DNA of 64,000 nucleotides from an uncultured Clostridia bacterium (GCA_934462945.1 CAKSJF010000002.1:14340-78339), one strand, 5' to 3'. Shown: positions 35,041 through 44,975, numbered from the stretch's first letter. Notes: generated from the letters alone by a model not told the origin. Program-made: numbers and translations.

Positions 35041-36177
35041 TTAGTCGTCCAGACTCCAGATCACCTGAAAAATTTCTGTATGATTTCTACCATGATCGCA
35101 AGCATAAAAAATTGTAAGAATATTTCCGTCCGGCAATTCAACAGATGACGGGTATCCCAAATCTCTCGCGTCCTTATTTGGTTCGCAGACGGTCAGCCCT
35201 GTTTCCCATGTTTCGCCGTTATCATGGCTGATCATTGCTCTGATCCCATATGGCTTATTTCTGTGCCCGTATGTTGCAATCAGTGTTCCGTCCGAACGGC
35301 GCATGATATGAGACGGAGCGCCCTCGCCCGGCTCTAAAATTTGATGTGGTTCTGTAAAGCTTTTTCCGTCATCATATGATTCACACTGATAGATACACAT
35401 TGCGGAATCATCCTCATAGCTGCTTTGTACTCTGATGTGTACAATTATCTTTCCGTCCGGCAAAACAATTGTATGAGGCTCGCATGCTTCTGCTACCTTT
35501 TCCTTGTTAAATGTAATTTCGGAAAGATATTCAAATTCCTCATTATCGTTTAAAATATAACATTTAAGATGAAGATAGTTATTTTCTTTCCATGCTGTTT
35601 TTGCAATATGCTTATCCCACACAGTACCCACATATATGACCTTTCCGTTATTTAAAACAGCCGGTCCGTGCGGACAGGAGATTTCACACATATGTCTTTT
35701 GCCGAACGTATATCCTCCGTCGTGACTTATGATATATCCCGATCCAAGGTATTTTTCATCCGGATTCAATGTGTCGGTTATATCCAAATACGCCGAAATA
35801 TATTGGTTTTCAAGCGTTTGCCGCAAGCTGCTGTCCAAATTTTTTATAACCCAATCAACAGCATATCTCTGAAAATCTGTCGAGTCTGTAAATGAGGTGA
35901 CAATCACATTTTTTTCGCCATAAGGAAGTATCCCGGTATCGCGGTCATCCAAGAGCGTGTCAATCAGCACTGCCGGCTGTGACCATGTTTGTCCGTTATC
36001 ACGGCTGTAACAAATAACGGATTTTCCGAATGGGCAAACATGCCGCATTCTAAATCCGGAGGCTGTCATGGCAAGAGTTCCGTCCTGAAGCTTTGCAACA
36101 GTCGGCCATGCAAATACATTATGGATACTGTGTCTGTTTGAGCATATTACTCTCGGTTCTTCAATTATCTTAATCAT
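35041..36177 (-). CDS. Sialidase-like BNR-repeat protein
   Basis: 378 residues forming a six-bladed propeller. Four Asp-box repeats are visible: SRDNGQTWS, SHDGGYTFG, SYDDGKSFT and SHDNGETWE. Bacterial homologues include exo-sialidases and several uncharacterised hydrolases; the N-terminal FRIP-type Arg motif is not obvious here, so true sialidase activity is uncertain. No signal peptide is seen. ATG 36177 (AAAGGA upstream) is preferred over TTG 36195. First gene of the island operon, divergent from an AraC regulator. A+T-rich. Confidence 0.72.
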   Translation of the reverse strand: MIKIIEEPRVICSNRHSIHNVFAWPTVAKLQDGTLAMTASGFRMRHVCPFGKSVICYSRDNGQTWSQPAVLIDTLLDDRDTGILPYGEKNVIVTSFTDSTDFQRYAVDWVIKNLDSSLRQTLENQYISAYLDITDTLNPDEKYLGSGYIISHDGGYTFGKRHMCEISCPHGPAVLNNGKVIYVGTVWDKHIAKTAWKENNYLHLKCYILNDNEEFEYLSEITFNKEKVAEACEPHTIVLPDGKIIVHIRVQSSYEDDSAMCIYQCESYDDGKSFTEPHQILEPGEGAPSHIMRRSDGTLIATYGHRNKPYGIRAMISHDNGETWETGLTVCEPNKDARDLGYPSSVELPDGNILTIFYACDHGRNHTEIFQVIWSLDD

Positions 36178-36234
36178 GATCCATTTTCCTTTCAATACAG
36201 GTTTCTCCTGTTATTTATTCCTGTGAATGATGTC

Positions 36235-36263
36235 ATTATAGCAGATCTGTGCTGCGGTTGTAA
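36235..36263 (-). promoter_or_regulatory. Promoter of the sialidase-like island operon
   Basis: Minus-strand TTACAA (36258-36263), 17-bp spacer, TATAAT (36235-36240) with a TG extension. A small ACAGG-CCTGT inverted repeat (36197-36211) lies in the leader. Confidence 0.65.
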
Positions 36264-36311
36264 ATTGCTTCGTTGGTCAAAAAAATTTTTTTATGGCGAA
36301 AAAAAGGACGG

Positions 36312-36340
36312 TTGACAAGCTTCGTGTTATGAGGTATAAT
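36312..36340 (+). promoter_or_regulatory. Perfect consensus promoter of the AraC gene
   Basis: TTGACA (36312-36317), 17-bp spacer, TATAAT (36335-36340). Confidence 0.85.
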
Positions 36341-36363
36341 TGAGAAAAAAGGAGGGAGAGAAT

Positions 36364-37224
36364 ATGCAGGAGCAGTTTGATACGGATCAAAACACAATTC
36401 ATGTGGAAAACCTTGAGTTTTCTGCATATTTTCATCTTTTTGAAAAGGAAACTCAAACGGGCGGCGCCTTAAATTCGATTCTTTTCGATACAGTTCACAC
36501 GCATGCTTATGCAGAGCTTTTTCTTTGCTTTGACCTGGAAATTGTGATCAGGACAGATCAGGCGGATATCTGCCTGAAGCCTGGCGAGCTTTTGCTCATT
36601 CCTCCGGGTGTTCGTCATGTGATGCTTCCGAGTCAATCCAATGGTATGTCTGTCGGATTTTCATATAGCTTGCTGAATAACAAAAGCAGGCATGATTTTT
36701 TTGGATTGATTGACGGTTTGTGTAAAACAGCGCTGCCGCGTGTGCTTTACAAGGGAATACCTGCCGAAATATGGAGCTCTGGAAGCGTTCCGGAATTTGA
36801 CGCGCTGACGGTTATGCGGCTTTTGCAATTTCTTCTTTGCATGGGGGAATGGTGCAGTAAGGAACAAAAAGCTGAACCTTCAGACGGTCAGAATCCGGAA
36901 AGAGATCTTGGCAGAATCACTGCAGTTGAAAATATGCTTCTTACCTCTTTCATGACGGATTTTCATGCTGAGGACGCTGCAAGGCAGCTTCATCTTAGTA
37001 AACGGCAGTTGGATCGGGTAATCCGCCGCCGGTTCGGGATGTCCTTTCGGGAGGTTATGACGGAATATCGCATGCAGGCGGCATGTAAAATGCTGACCGG
37101 CTCAGAGCTTTGTGCGGAGGAAATCGGATATGCCGTCGGCTATAACAATAAATCTGCATTTTATGCGGCATTCCGAAGAAAATATGGAATGACACCCATG
37201 CAATACCGGAACACACAAAAATAG
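36364..37224 (+). CDS. AraC-family regulator, divergent from the carbohydrate island
   Basis: 286 residues. Cupin-like N-terminus with HTHAYAELFLC (near 48) and LLIPPGVRHVMLP; C-terminal HTH pair from about 190 (LHLSKRQLDRVIRRRFGMS and EEIGYAVGYNNKSAFYAAFR). Probably senses a carbohydrate and controls the sialidase-like operon on the other strand. ATG 36364 with GGAGGGAG upstream is chosen over an in-frame TTG/ATG-type start at 36340, which overlaps the -10 box. Ends at a strong shared terminator. Confidence 0.88.
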   Translation: MQEQFDTDQNTIHVENLEFSAYFHLFEKETQTGGALNSILFDTVHTHAYAELFLCFDLEIVIRTDQADICLKPGELLLIPPGVRHVMLPSQSNGMSVGFSYSLLNNKSRHDFFGLIDGLCKTALPRVLYKGIPAEIWSSGSVPEFDALTVMRLLQFLLCMGEWCSKEQKAEPSDGQNPERDLGRITAVENMLLTSFMTDFHAEDAARQLHLSKRQLDRVIRRRFGMSFREVMTEYRMQAACKMLTGSELCAEEIGYAVGYNNKSAFYAAFRRKYGMTPMQYRNTQK

Positions 37225-37270
37225 GGGGATGTCAAAAAAGGTAGCATTCTGCTCTCTTTTTTACATCCCC
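37225..37270. terminator. Bidirectional terminator, compact member of a family shared with 14172-14362
   Basis: GGGGATGT (37225-37232) pairs with ACATCCCC (37263-37270), AAAAAAG (37234-37240) with CTTTTTT (37256-37262), and AGCA with TGCT inside. Lies between convergent AraC and ClpC genes. Confidence 0.85.
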
Positions 37271-37277
37271 TGTGTTA

Positions 37278-39731
37278 TCAGGCGGTTTCTAAAACAAATT
37301 CCTTGTCCTTTGCCGTTACCTTGATTTTTTCATTGTGACTGATTTCTCCGTCGATAATCTTTTCGGAGAGCATATCCTCAATTTTGCTTTGGATTGCCCG
37401 GCGCAGAGGTCTTGCGCCGTATACCGGATCAAAGCCCTCCTTTGCAATTTCAGCGACAGCCTCGTCGGTAAATTCCACGTCGTATTCGTTTGCGTCCAGA
37501 CGCTTTTTCAGCTGACCAAGCATCAGTCTTGCGATTGCCTGAATATTTTCCTCAGTCAGACGGTGGAATACGATAATATCGTCAATACGGTTTAAGAACT
37601 CCGGCTTGAATGCACGCTTTACTTCCTCCATCACGCGTTCGCGGATTCTGGTGTATTCGTCTGTTTCTGCCGGCTTTTCCTCGGTCTTGGAGAATCCGAG
37701 CTTTGTGTTTGTGTTCAGAATCTCTTTTGCGCCCAGGTTTGAGGTCATGATAATGACAGTGTTCCGGAAATCCACTCTCCTGCCCTGTGCATCTGTCAGA
37801 ATACCATCCTCCAAAATTTGCAGCATGATATTAAAGACATCCGGATGCGCTTTTTCTACCTCGTCAAACAGCAGTACTGAATACGGATGCTTCCGGATCT
37901 TTTCGGTCAGCTGACCGCCTTCCTCAAAGCCGACATATCCCGGAGGCGAACCGATAAATTTCGACACGGCATGCTTTTCCATATATTCCGACATATCAAC
38001 CCGGATCATTGCGTCCTCGCTGCCAAACATGCTCTCGGCAAGCGCTTTGGAAAGCTCTGTTTTACCAACGCCTGTCGGACCTAAGAACAGGAACGAACCA
38101 ATCGGACGTTTCGGATCCTTTAATCCGGCTCTGCCGCGGCGGATTGCCTTTGCAACGGCTGTAACAGCCTCCTCCTGACCGATCACTCTTGCATGGAGCA
38201 GCTTTTCGAGGTTCTTTAAGCGTTCACTTTCCTCCTCGGCAAGCCGGCGAACAGGAATGTTTGTCCAGTCGGATACAATATCTGCAATATCCTCCTCGCT
38301 GACCTCCAGCCGCTTGCTCTTTTCGTTTTCTCTCCATGCGCCGGATTTTTCGCTGATCTGCTCCTGAAGTTTCTTTTCCTTGTCCCGTAATTCTGCGGCT
38401 TTTTCAAAGTCCTGTGCAGTAATAGCTTCCTGTTTTTCCTTTGCCACTGACTCGATTTCCTTTTCCAGATCCTTCAGATCATTCGGAGCGGTCATAGAGG
38501 AAAGCTTTTTCTTGGATGCTGCCTCATCAATTAGGTCGATTGCCTTATCCGGCAGGAAACGGTCGGTAATATATCTTGCAGAAAGCTTTGCAGCTGCGGT
38601 CAATGCCTCATCACTGATTTTCACATTGTGATGTGCTTCATATTTGTCGCGCAGTCCCTTTAGAATCTGCTCCGTTTCCTCAACAGTCGGCTCGCTGACG
38701 GTAACCGGCTGGAAACGACGCTCTAAAGCGGCGTCCTTTTCGATATATTTGCGGTATTCGTTAATGGTTGTTGCACCGATTAACTGTAATTCCCCTCTTG
38801 CAAGAGACGGTTTTAAGATATTAGATGCGTCAATTGCGCCCTCTGCTGCGCCTGCACCGACAATGGTATGCAGCTCATCAATAAAGAGAATGACATTTCC
38901 GGCATTGATGACCTCCTCCACTGCCTTTTTCAGACGTTCCTCAAATTCACCGCGGTATTTTGCGCCGGCAACCATGGAGGACAAATCCACTGCAACCAAC
39001 CGTTTGTCTTTTAAGCTTTCCGGAACGTCGCCGCTGGAAATCCTTTGTGCCAAACCCTCAACCACTGCTGTTTTACCAACACCCGGCTCACCGATCAGGC
39101 AAGGGTTGTTTTTGGTACGTCTTGATAAAATCTGAATCACACGGTCGATTTCGGAGCTTCTTCCGATCACCGGGTCGAATTTATCTTCCTTTGCAAGAGC
39201 GGTCAGATCTCTGCCGAACTGATCCAGAGTCGGAGTTGCGGTTTTCTGCGGTCTTGCGCCTTTTTTCTGACCGGTCGGTGACACCGGCTCGCCGTCAATG
39301 GCATGAATTGTGCTGGAGTAGAAATCACCTAAGTGAATGCCCAGGGTTACCAGAATCTGTGCACCGACACCGTCTCCGTCCCGGAGAATCGCCATGAGCA
39401 GATGCTCTGTGCCGATGTAGCCGTGTCCCATTCTGCGTGCTTCCATTGCACTCATTTCCAAAATCTTTTTACTTCTTGGTGTCAGTGAAAGCTCGGTTTG
39501 CTGGGAAAGCGGCTCGGAGGATGGAATCAGCATTTCCAGTTGATTCCGGACTGCCTCCTCGTTGATCCCGGCATCCTGCAAAGCCTTTGCTGCAACGCCT
39601 GTACCCTCACGAATCAGACCCAACAGCAAGTGCTCACTGCCCACATACTGCTGACCTAATTCACATGCAATATCATGCGCGTGGCTCAAAGCCATCCGCG
39701 CTTTTTCTGTAAAGTTTGAAAACATCATCAT
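37278..39731 (-). CDS. clpC: ClpC AAA+ unfoldase of the Clp protease
   Basis: 817 residues, hexameric unfoldase that feeds proteins to ClpP, including McsB-phosphoarginine-tagged ones. Two Clp_N repeats (about 3-145), AAA1 with GEPGVGKTA (near 205), a UVR/M-domain coiled coil ([18 protein letters not shown], near 425), AAA2 with GPTGVGKTE (near 545) and a C-terminal D2-small domain. ATG 39731 has AAGGGTGAG upstream; two more in-frame ATGs follow directly. Last gene of the ctsR-mcsA-mcsB-clpC operon; no radA/disA genes follow. Confidence 0.96.
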   Translation of the reverse strand: MMMFSNFTEKARMALSHAHDIACELGQQYVGSEHLLLGLIREGTGVAAKALQDAGINEEAVRNQLEMLIPSSEPLSQQTELSLTPRSKKILEMSAMEARRMGHGYIGTEHLLMAILRDGDGVGAQILVTLGIHLGDFYSSTIHAIDGEPVSPTGQKKGARPQKTATPTLDQFGRDLTALAKEDKFDPVIGRSSEIDRVIQILSRRTKNNPCLIGEPGVGKTAVVEGLAQRISSGDVPESLKDKRLVAVDLSSMVAGAKYRGEFEERLKKAVEEVINAGNVILFIDELHTIVGAGAAEGAIDASNILKPSLARGELQLIGATTINEYRKYIEKDAALERRFQPVTVSEPTVEETEQILKGLRDKYEAHHNVKISDEALTAAAKLSARYITDRFLPDKAIDLIDEAASKKKLSSMTAPNDLKDLEKEIESVAKEKQEAITAQDFEKAAELRDKEKKLQEQISEKSGAWRENEKSKRLEVSEEDIADIVSDWTNIPVRRLAEEESERLKNLEKLLHARVIGQEEAVTAVAKAIRRGRAGLKDPKRPIGSFLFLGPTGVGKTELSKALAESMFGSEDAMIRVDMSEYMEKHAVSKFIGSPPGYVGFEEGGQLTEKIRKHPYSVLLFDEVEKAHPDVFNIMLQILEDGILTDAQGRRVDFRNTVIIMTSNLGAKEILNTNTKLGFSKTEEKPAETDEYTRIRERVMEEVKRAFKPEFLNRIDDIIVFHRLTEENIQAIARLMLGQLKKRLDANEYDVEFTDEAVAEIAKEGFDPVYGARPLRRAIQSKIEDMLSEKIIDGEISHNEKIKVTAKDKEFVLETA

Positions 39732-39750
39732 AAAACTCACCCTTTCTTTT

Positions 39751-40764
39751 TTATTCCAATAAACTGTTTCGGATCAATTCCGCCCTGCGGCGGTCGCGCT
39801 CCTCCGGGGTCATTTCCTTGTCTCCGGCAATTTGCGCCGGTTCGGTCTGAACCATCAGAGAAATCAAAGATACGTTAATATCTTCCTTTATGATATTCAT
39901 AGCTTTGCCAAGAATGACATCGGATATAAGTGATTTTGCCTCATTGGAGGAAATTTTTCTCGCATAGCGGAGTGTCCCGTAGGAACGCCACAGCCGATCC
40001 TCTAATGCATCCTTGTGCTGCTTTTCTAATTTCTTTCTTGCTTCTTTTTCGTAGTCCTCAATTTGCCCGGCAATGTCGGAAAGCTTTTGAATTAATTCTT
40101 CCTCGGTGCTGCCCATGGTGACGCTGTTGGAAATCTGATAGAGGTTTCCGAGCGCCTTAGAGCCTTCGCCGTAGCTGCCGCGGACTGCGATTCCTAATTT
40201 TCCGGCGGAAGAAATAATGCCGGAAATGCTGTCGGTCATAGTCAGCGCCGGCAGATGAAGCATTAAGGAGGCACGCAAGCCTGTTCCTAAATTGGTCGGA
40301 CATGCGGTCAGATAGCCAAGCTTTTCATCAAATGCATAGTCTAAGCTTTCTTCTAACACATCATCAATCTTGTTTGCCAAATCCCATGCCTCATGCAGCC
40401 GGTTTCCTCCTAAAATTACCTGTAAACGAATGTGATCCTCCTCGTTGATCATAATGCTCATGTTCTCGTCCTTGCCGAGAAGTAGAGCGCCGTATCTGGA
40501 ATTGATCAAATCCGGACTGATCAGATGAAGTTCTGCAAGTTTTCTTTTTTCTTTGCCGGAAAGCTTTGTCATCTCCATATATTGAAATTCCTTTGCCAGG
40601 GTGGACGGACTTTTTAAAATCGCATTTTTGATTTCTTCCGCCGCCGCGGCTGCCTGTTGTTCGCTCATTGCATTCGGAAACGGATATTTTTCCAGATTCC
40701 GCGCCAGACGAACCCTTGTGCTGACGATAATATCATTTTTGTTTTGTTCCTGATCCCAACGCAT
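39751..40764 (-). CDS. mcsB: Protein-arginine kinase McsB
   Basis: 337 residues, ATP:guanido phosphotransferase fold. Phosphorylates arginines on misfolded proteins and CtsR, marking them for Clp[15 protein letters not shown] (13-25) is the N-terminal block; [12 protein letters not shown] (about 166-177) is the family's active-site loop. The ATG overlaps the mcsA stop (TAATG), indicating coupling with its activator. Length and context are normal. Confidence 0.95.
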   Translation of the reverse strand: MRWDQEQNKNDIIVSTRVRLARNLEKYPFPNAMSEQQAAAAAEEIKNAILKSPSTLAKEFQYMEMTKLSGKEKRKLAELHLISPDLINSRYGALLLGKDENMSIMINEEDHIRLQVILGGNRLHEAWDLANKIDDVLEESLDYAFDEKLGYLTACPTNLGTGLRASLMLHLPALTMTDSISGIISSAGKLGIAVRGSYGEGSKALGNLYQISNSVTMGSTEEELIQKLSDIAGQIEDYEKEARKKLEKQHKDALEDRLWRSYGTLRYARKISSNEAKSLISDVILGKAMNIIKEDINVSLISLMVQTEPAQIAGDKEMTPEERDRRRAELIRNSLLE

Positions 40765-41117
40765 TATTGCTCGCCTCCCATTTCTTTTAATTCCTTGTGT
40801 AATTTTGCTGCCTTTTCATAATCCTCTGCTGCAACTGCCTGAGAAATTTCTCTTTTTAAGGTTTCATAGCGCCGTTTCTGACGGAGCGCTCCGCCGCAGC
40901 GTGCCGGAACCTTTCCTACATGGGTCGGATTCTGGTGAATCTGCTTAATAGTTGCCTGCAAGGGCGCATCAAATGCTTTGTAGCATTCCGGACAGCCTAA
41001 AAGGCTGCTTTTCTGAAATTCTGCAAAGGTTCTTCCGCAGTGCGGACATTTTGCGGTTTCGTGGTAAACCGGGTAAATGTCAAACCCATCAAAAAAATCT
41101 GAAAATAAATCAAACAT
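40764..41117 (-). CDS. mcsA: McsA-like zinc-finger activator, short form
   Basis: 117 residues; known McsA proteins have about 180. It has one four-Cys zinc site (CPHCGRTF and CPECYKAF, about 24-47) and a C-terminal UVR motif (YEKAAKLHKEL). The first Cys pairs normally found in the N-terminal ~70 residues are absent, and the start is well defined (AGGAGATG upstream), so the short form looks native rather than misannotated. McsA normally activates McsB and senses metal or oxidative stress; loss of one zinc module may alter that sensing. Confidence 0.88.
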   Translation of the reverse strand: MFDLFSDFFDGFDIYPVYHETAKCPHCGRTFAEFQKSSLLGCPECYKAFDAPLQATIKQIHQNPTHVGKVPARCGGALRQKRRYETLKREISQAVAAEDYEKAAKLHKELKEMGGEQ

Positions 41118-41129
41118 ACTAACATCTCC

Positions 41130-41567
41130 TTATAATAATGCGGTTATCATATTTTTAAAGGTTTCGGCGCGGAGTTTGTTTTGCTCGCTGCCGGCTTTTT
41201 TTAAGCTTTCAGAACAGGCGAGAAGCATTTTTGCCTCCCCGGCTGTGATTCGCTTTCGGTCGTATAGAAAAGACACAATCGCTTTTGCTCCGGGAACATC
41301 CAATGTATCTTTCATAGAAGAAAGCACATGAGACACGTCGTCCGTAACTTCAATCCTGCGAATCCGGAGACATCCGCCGCCGCCGCGCCGGGATTCTACT
41401 AAATATCCGTGTTCGGGATTGAATCTGGTAGAGATCACATAGTTGATCTGCGACGGAACACACTGGAAAATGGATGCCAATTCATTTCTTCCGATTTCCA
41501 GATACTCCTGATCCTCATTTTTTAATAGTTCAATCAGGAAGGTTTCGATCCGATCACTGATTCCCAT
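41130..41567 (-). CDS. ctsR: CtsR, repressor of class III heat-shock genes
   Basis: 145 residues. Winged HTH (ELASIFQCVPSQINYVIST, about 30-48) and wing RRGGGGCLRI (about 60-69), whose glycine loop senses temperature in known CtsR. Represses its own operon and is inactivated by heat and McsB. ATG 41567 has AGAGGTG upstream; a GTG three codons earlier overlaps that RBS. A matching CtsR box lies just upstream at 41586-41602. Confidence 0.95.
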   Translation of the reverse strand: MGISDRIETFLIELLKNEDQEYLEIGRNELASIFQCVPSQINYVISTRFNPEHGYLVESRRGGGGCLRIRRIEVTDDVSHVLSSMKDTLDVPGAKAIVSFLYDRKRITAGEAKMLLACSESLKKAGSEQNKLRAETFKNMITALL

Positions 41568-41585
41568 TTTTCTCACCTCTTAGAC

Positions 41586-41602
41586 TTTGACTTTCTTTGA
41601 CC
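41586..41602 (-). promoter_or_regulatory. CtsR operator
   Basis: Minus strand reads GGTCAAA-GAA-AGTCAAA, matching the direct heptad repeat of CtsR boxes with one change. It lies between the -10 box and the ctsR start. Confidence 0.9.
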
Positions 41603-41616
41603 TTTATTGTGACTAC

Positions 41617-41645
41617 AGTATAACACGTCCTTTCTGATTTGTCAA
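41617..41645 (-). promoter_or_regulatory. Promoter of the ctsR operon
   Basis: Minus-strand TTGACA (41640-41645), 17-bp spacer, TATACT (41617-41622). Confidence 0.85.
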
Positions 41646-41743
41646 TGAAAAAATATAATATAAATTATGAACTTTTTGTGAAGCATGTCCCGGCAGATTG
41701 ATGAGTTTTAAAAGCGATTTTTTCTTAAAAATATTCAAAACAG

Positions 41744-41757
41744 CGAATAATTATACA
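41744..41757 (+). promoter_or_regulatory. Imperfect ARG box upstream of argB
   Basis: CGAATAATTATACA matches 12 of 14 positions of TGAATwwwwATTCA. It is about 17 bases upstream of the argB -35 box. A single imperfect box, so tentative. Confidence 0.4.
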
Positions 41758-41773
41758 TGTTTATGAAAGTTTA

Positions 41774-41801
41774 TTGACTTTTCAAAAAAGTGTGGTACAA
41801 T
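41774..41801 (+). promoter_or_regulatory. Promoter of argB
   Basis: TTGACT (41774-41779), 16-bp spacer, TACAAT (41796-41801) with TG at 41793-41794. Confidence 0.65.
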
Positions 41802-41833
41802 AAACCTATCAAAACCAAAGAGGAGCGGATGAT

Positions 41834-42706
41834 ATGGAGGAGTTAATAAAAAAAGCCGGGATTCTGATTGAGGCACTGCCGTATATTCAGAAGTTTGCAA
41901 ATAAAACGGTGGTTGTAAAATACGGCGGAAATGCGATGATTAATGATGAATTAAAGCATTCTGTGATGGACGATATTATTCTGTTAAAATATATCGGACT
42001 GCATCCGATTCTGGTGCATGGCGGCGGCCCGGATATTTCAGCGGCATTAAACAGCTTTGGGAAAAAGTCCGAATTTGTGAACGGTCTGCGTGTAACCGAT
42101 GCAGAGACGATGCGGATTGCCCAGATGGTTTTAGTAGGAAAAACGAACAAGGAAATTGTTTCGCTCCTGAATTGTAAGGGCGGAAAGGCAATCGGTTTCT
42201 GCGGAATTGACAGCGGCTTTATCCGGTGTAAAAAGCAGTATGCCTTAGCAGACGGAGAAAAAAAGGATATCGGCTATGTGGGCGATATTGTCCGGGTAGA
42301 TCCGCATATTATTCAGTATCTTGCAAGTGATGCCTATATCCCGGTGATTGCGCCGATCGGTATGGACGAGGAGGGGCAAAGCTACAATATTAATGCAGAC
42401 AGTGTTGCTGCGGCAATTGCAGCTGCAACCTCGGCAGAAAAGCTGATCCTTTTAACGGACGTGGAGGGTGTGAAGGACGAGCAGGGAAATGTGATCTATG
42501 AAACCTGCCGCGAGGAAATCCATCAGCTGATTGAAGCCGGCATTATCAGCGGCGGCATGATTCCGAAAGTGCTTGGATGTCTGGATGCGCTGGATGCCGG
42601 AGTCAAAGGCGTTCATATTATCGACGGACGCGTTCCGCACTGCTTGCTTTTGGAGATTTTTACGAAGACAGGAATCGGCACTTTGATAAAAGGTACAAAT
42701 TATTAG
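41834..42706 (+). CDS. argB: Acetylglutamate kinase
   Basis: Phosphorylates N-acetyl-L-glutamate, second step of arginine synthesis, in the cytoplasm. 290 residues, amino-acid kinase fold: VVKYGGNAM (about 32-40), HGGGPDIS (about 60-67), [11 protein letters not shown] (about 184-194) and LLTDVEGV (about 209-216). It stands alone here, while argC, a GNAT, argF and argD form an operon 17 kb away on the other strand. Own promoter and an imperfect ARG box suggest co-regulation. RBS GAGGAG-like. Confidence 0.96.
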   Translation: MEELIKKAGILIEALPYIQKFANKTVVVKYGGNAMINDELKHSVMDDIILLKYIGLHPILVHGGGPDISAALNSFGKKSEFVNGLRVTDAETMRIAQMVLVGKTNKEIVSLLNCKGGKAIGFCGIDSGFIRCKKQYALADGEKKDIGYVGDIVRVDPHIIQYLASDAYIPVIAPIGMDEEGQSYNINADSVAAAIAAATSAEKLILLTDVEGVKDEQGNVIYETCREEIHQLIEAGIISGGMIPKVLGCLDALDAGVKGVHIIDGRVPHCLLLEIFTKTGIGTLIKGTNY

Positions 42707-42756
42707 AGTGGAAATTGTTTAACAAAGATATATTTGATCTTTTTTTCCAAATGGTC

Positions 42757-42785
42757 TTGACAAAGGTGTTAAAATCCTGTATAAT
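42757..42785 (+). promoter_or_regulatory. Perfect consensus promoter of the SLH-protein gene
   Basis: TTGACA (42757-42762), 17-bp spacer, TATAAT (42780-42785). Strong expression would fit an abundant surface protein. Confidence 0.85.
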
Positions 42786-42833
42786 GAAGAAAAAAGCTAT
42801 CGGCTTTTGAAATTTTAGTAGGAGGTTTTACTC

Positions 42834-44975
42834 ATGAAGAAAACGAAAATGACTTCTTTGGCTATTACGTCGTCATTAGTATTGAGCATGTTCGCGGCCA
42901 CACTTCCTGCAATGGCAGAACAATACTACTCCGATGTGGCTGAAGATCACTGGGCATATAGTTGGGTAGATTATATGCATGGAAAGGGGTATATCCATGG
43001 TTACCCGGATGGCACATATCGTCCGGATCAGAACATTACCCGTGCAGAATTTGTTACAATTTTAAACTATGTTTTAAATTCCAGAAATCCTGCAAATAAA
43101 GATTTCACAGACGTAACAAACGAGGATTGGTTCTATGATCAGATCCAGTGGGCAGCAGGAGCAGGCTATCTTTCCGGCTATAGCGACGGAAGTGCGAAGC
43201 CGAACCAGTATATCACCCGCGAGGAGGCTGCTGTTGTTGTATCAAAGGCATACCACCTGAAAGTGAATGAGGGCGGCGAAAGCTATGCAGATGCAGATGA
43301 GGCAAGTGATTGGGCGTTGCCGTTTATTAAAACCCTGACCAATAATGCCATTCTTAACGGAGACGGAAACGGTACATTCCGTCCGAAGGATAACATCCTC
43401 CGTGCAGAGGTTGCCGTTATGATTGCAAAGGCAGAGCAGAACCCGGATCTTGAGAAAGAAGAGCTGGTATATCCGGATTCTCTGACCAAGACTGAGGATG
43501 GCTATACCTTAAGCGGAATCACCGTGAAAAATCTGGATAAGGACATGAAGGTTTCTGTTGAGGTAACAGAAAACGGAAATGTCGGAACTTATACAGTCAC
43601 CGCAAAAATCGGCGATGAAGTACTGGTTGAAAACGGTACACCGGACGATTTAAAGGCAGCATTGGAGGCAAGAACCCTCTCAGCTGAGGATCTTGCAAAT
43701 CTGCATCTGACTTTCTCAGGCTTTGAGGCTGCAGAGGCTGGTTCTTCCCTGGATGTGAAGATCACAGCTACCGATGCAGAAAACGATGTGGGAATTGGGG
43801 CTAAGACCTATAGCATTGCATTCGGCGAGCCGTCCATTGTATGGCCGCAGATCACAGGTACAAGAAATAACTACCAGTTTACAAAGGCAAAGCCGTCCGC
43901 TGTTGCAAACGGCAAGCTGATCCTGACAAACATTTCTGATGATGAATTAGGTGCATACAGCATTGAAGCAAAAATCGGAAATGAAGCTTTAGGCACATTT
44001 GATTCAATTGAAGCATTGAATAAGGCAATTGAGGAAAAGGTTTGGACAGACGATAGCTTATCTGCTTTGACCTTAACCTTTACCGCAAACGGCAGCCAAA
44101 GCTTTACTCTGAAATTCAGAGCATCCTTGGTTGATGCAACCGAGGGAACAGCAATCGGAAATAATGCTGAGTATACCATTAACTTTGAAAAGGTTTCCGG
44201 TCAGACCGGCAGCCTGACTGGCGGAAGAAGAACAACTCCGGTTGATGAATCCCGTGACCGTGTTGCTCAAAGCTTAAAGGATTATCAGGATCACAAGACA
44301 AACAGCAATTCTGAACGTGCAGTTGCAGATGATGAAAGAAAGCATGGTATCTCAAATGATATGCTGAAGATTATCTTGACAAACGATGGTATGTGGGATT
44401 TTGATACATCTGTTTCACAGACAAAGTATGCAGCTAATGTTCAGAAGGAATATACAGATCACAGAACGGATTTAGGAGATGTAGACGGTTCTTATTTCGA
44501 TGCATTATATTCGATCTATGAGGATGTTATTCAATATTTGATGGATAGTACAAAGACAACACCAAAGTCTTGGCAGAATGCGGTTATTACTGAAAATTCA
44601 TCAGATAAAGAAGAATATGTATACCTGTTCCGTGCAATGGTAGCAACTGTTAACGGAGCAGCAAATGATGCAATCAGAATTTACAGCGGACAGGAAGCAA
44701 CAACAGAAGATAAGTACTTTGAGAAGTTTAAAGATGCTGTTCCTGCAACATTCGCAGCCGCTGTTGATAAGTACTGTAGTTCATTAGATGCTGATACGCG
44801 TACTGAGATTACAAATGTTGCAATTGATTATTGCAGTAAAATATTTAACGCTGCTGGCAAGGATTCAATTAAAAAAGCACTTTCGGACTGGATGGAAAAG
44901 CACAAAGATCAAGGAAGGACTTTGACAGTTGAAGCATTTGCTAATATTTTAAAAGAGTATCGTTTGTACAAATAA
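42834..44975 (+). CDS. S-layer-homology (SLH) surface protein with unknown C-terminal module
   Basis: 713 residues. Signal peptide 1-28 (cleaved after AMA), then three SLH repeats (about 31-85, 93-150, 153-207; FTDVTNEDWFYDQI, ITREEAAVVVS and ILRAEVAVMIAK are typical), which bind pyruvylated secondary wall polymer. Two similar beta domains follow (about 210-320 and 330-450; DDLKAALEARTLSAEDLANL echoes IEALNKAIEEKVWTDDSLSAL). From about residue 470 the protein becomes a Lys/Asp-rich helical module with no recognised family. Codon use there is noticeably more A+T-rich. RBS AGGAGG. Probably an abundant S-layer or envelope protein. Confidence 0.85.
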   Translation: MKKTKMTSLAITSSLVLSMFAATLPAMAEQYYSDVAEDHWAYSWVDYMHGKGYIHGYPDGTYRPDQNITRAEFVTILNYVLNSRNPANKDFTDVTNEDWFYDQIQWAAGAGYLSGYSDGSAKPNQYITREEAAVVVSKAYHLKVNEGGESYADADEASDWALPFIKTLTNNAILNGDGNGTFRPKDNILRAEVAVMIAKAEQNPDLEKEELVYPDSLTKTEDGYTLSGITVKNLDKDMKVSVEVTENGNVGTYTVTAKIGDEVLVENGTPDDLKAALEARTLSAEDLANLHLTFSGFEAAEAGSSLDVKITATDAENDVGIGAKTYSIAFGEPSIVWPQITGTRNNYQFTKAKPSAVANGKLILTNISDDELGAYSIEAKIGNEALGTFDSIEALNKAIEEKVWTDDSLSALTLTFTANGSQSFTLKFRASLVDATEGTAIGNNAEYTINFEKVSGQTGSLTGGRRTTPVDESRDRVAQSLKDYQDHKTNSNSERAVADDERKHGISNDMLKIILTNDGMWDFDTSVSQTKYAANVQKEYTDHRTDLGDVDGSYFDALYSIYEDVIQYLMDSTKTTPKSWQNAVITENSSDKEEYVYLFRAMVATVNGAANDAIRIYSGQEATTEDKYFEKFKDAVPATFAAAVDKYCSSLDADTRTEITNVAIDYCSKIFNAAGKDSIKKALSDWMEKHKDQGRTLTVEAFANILKEYRLYK

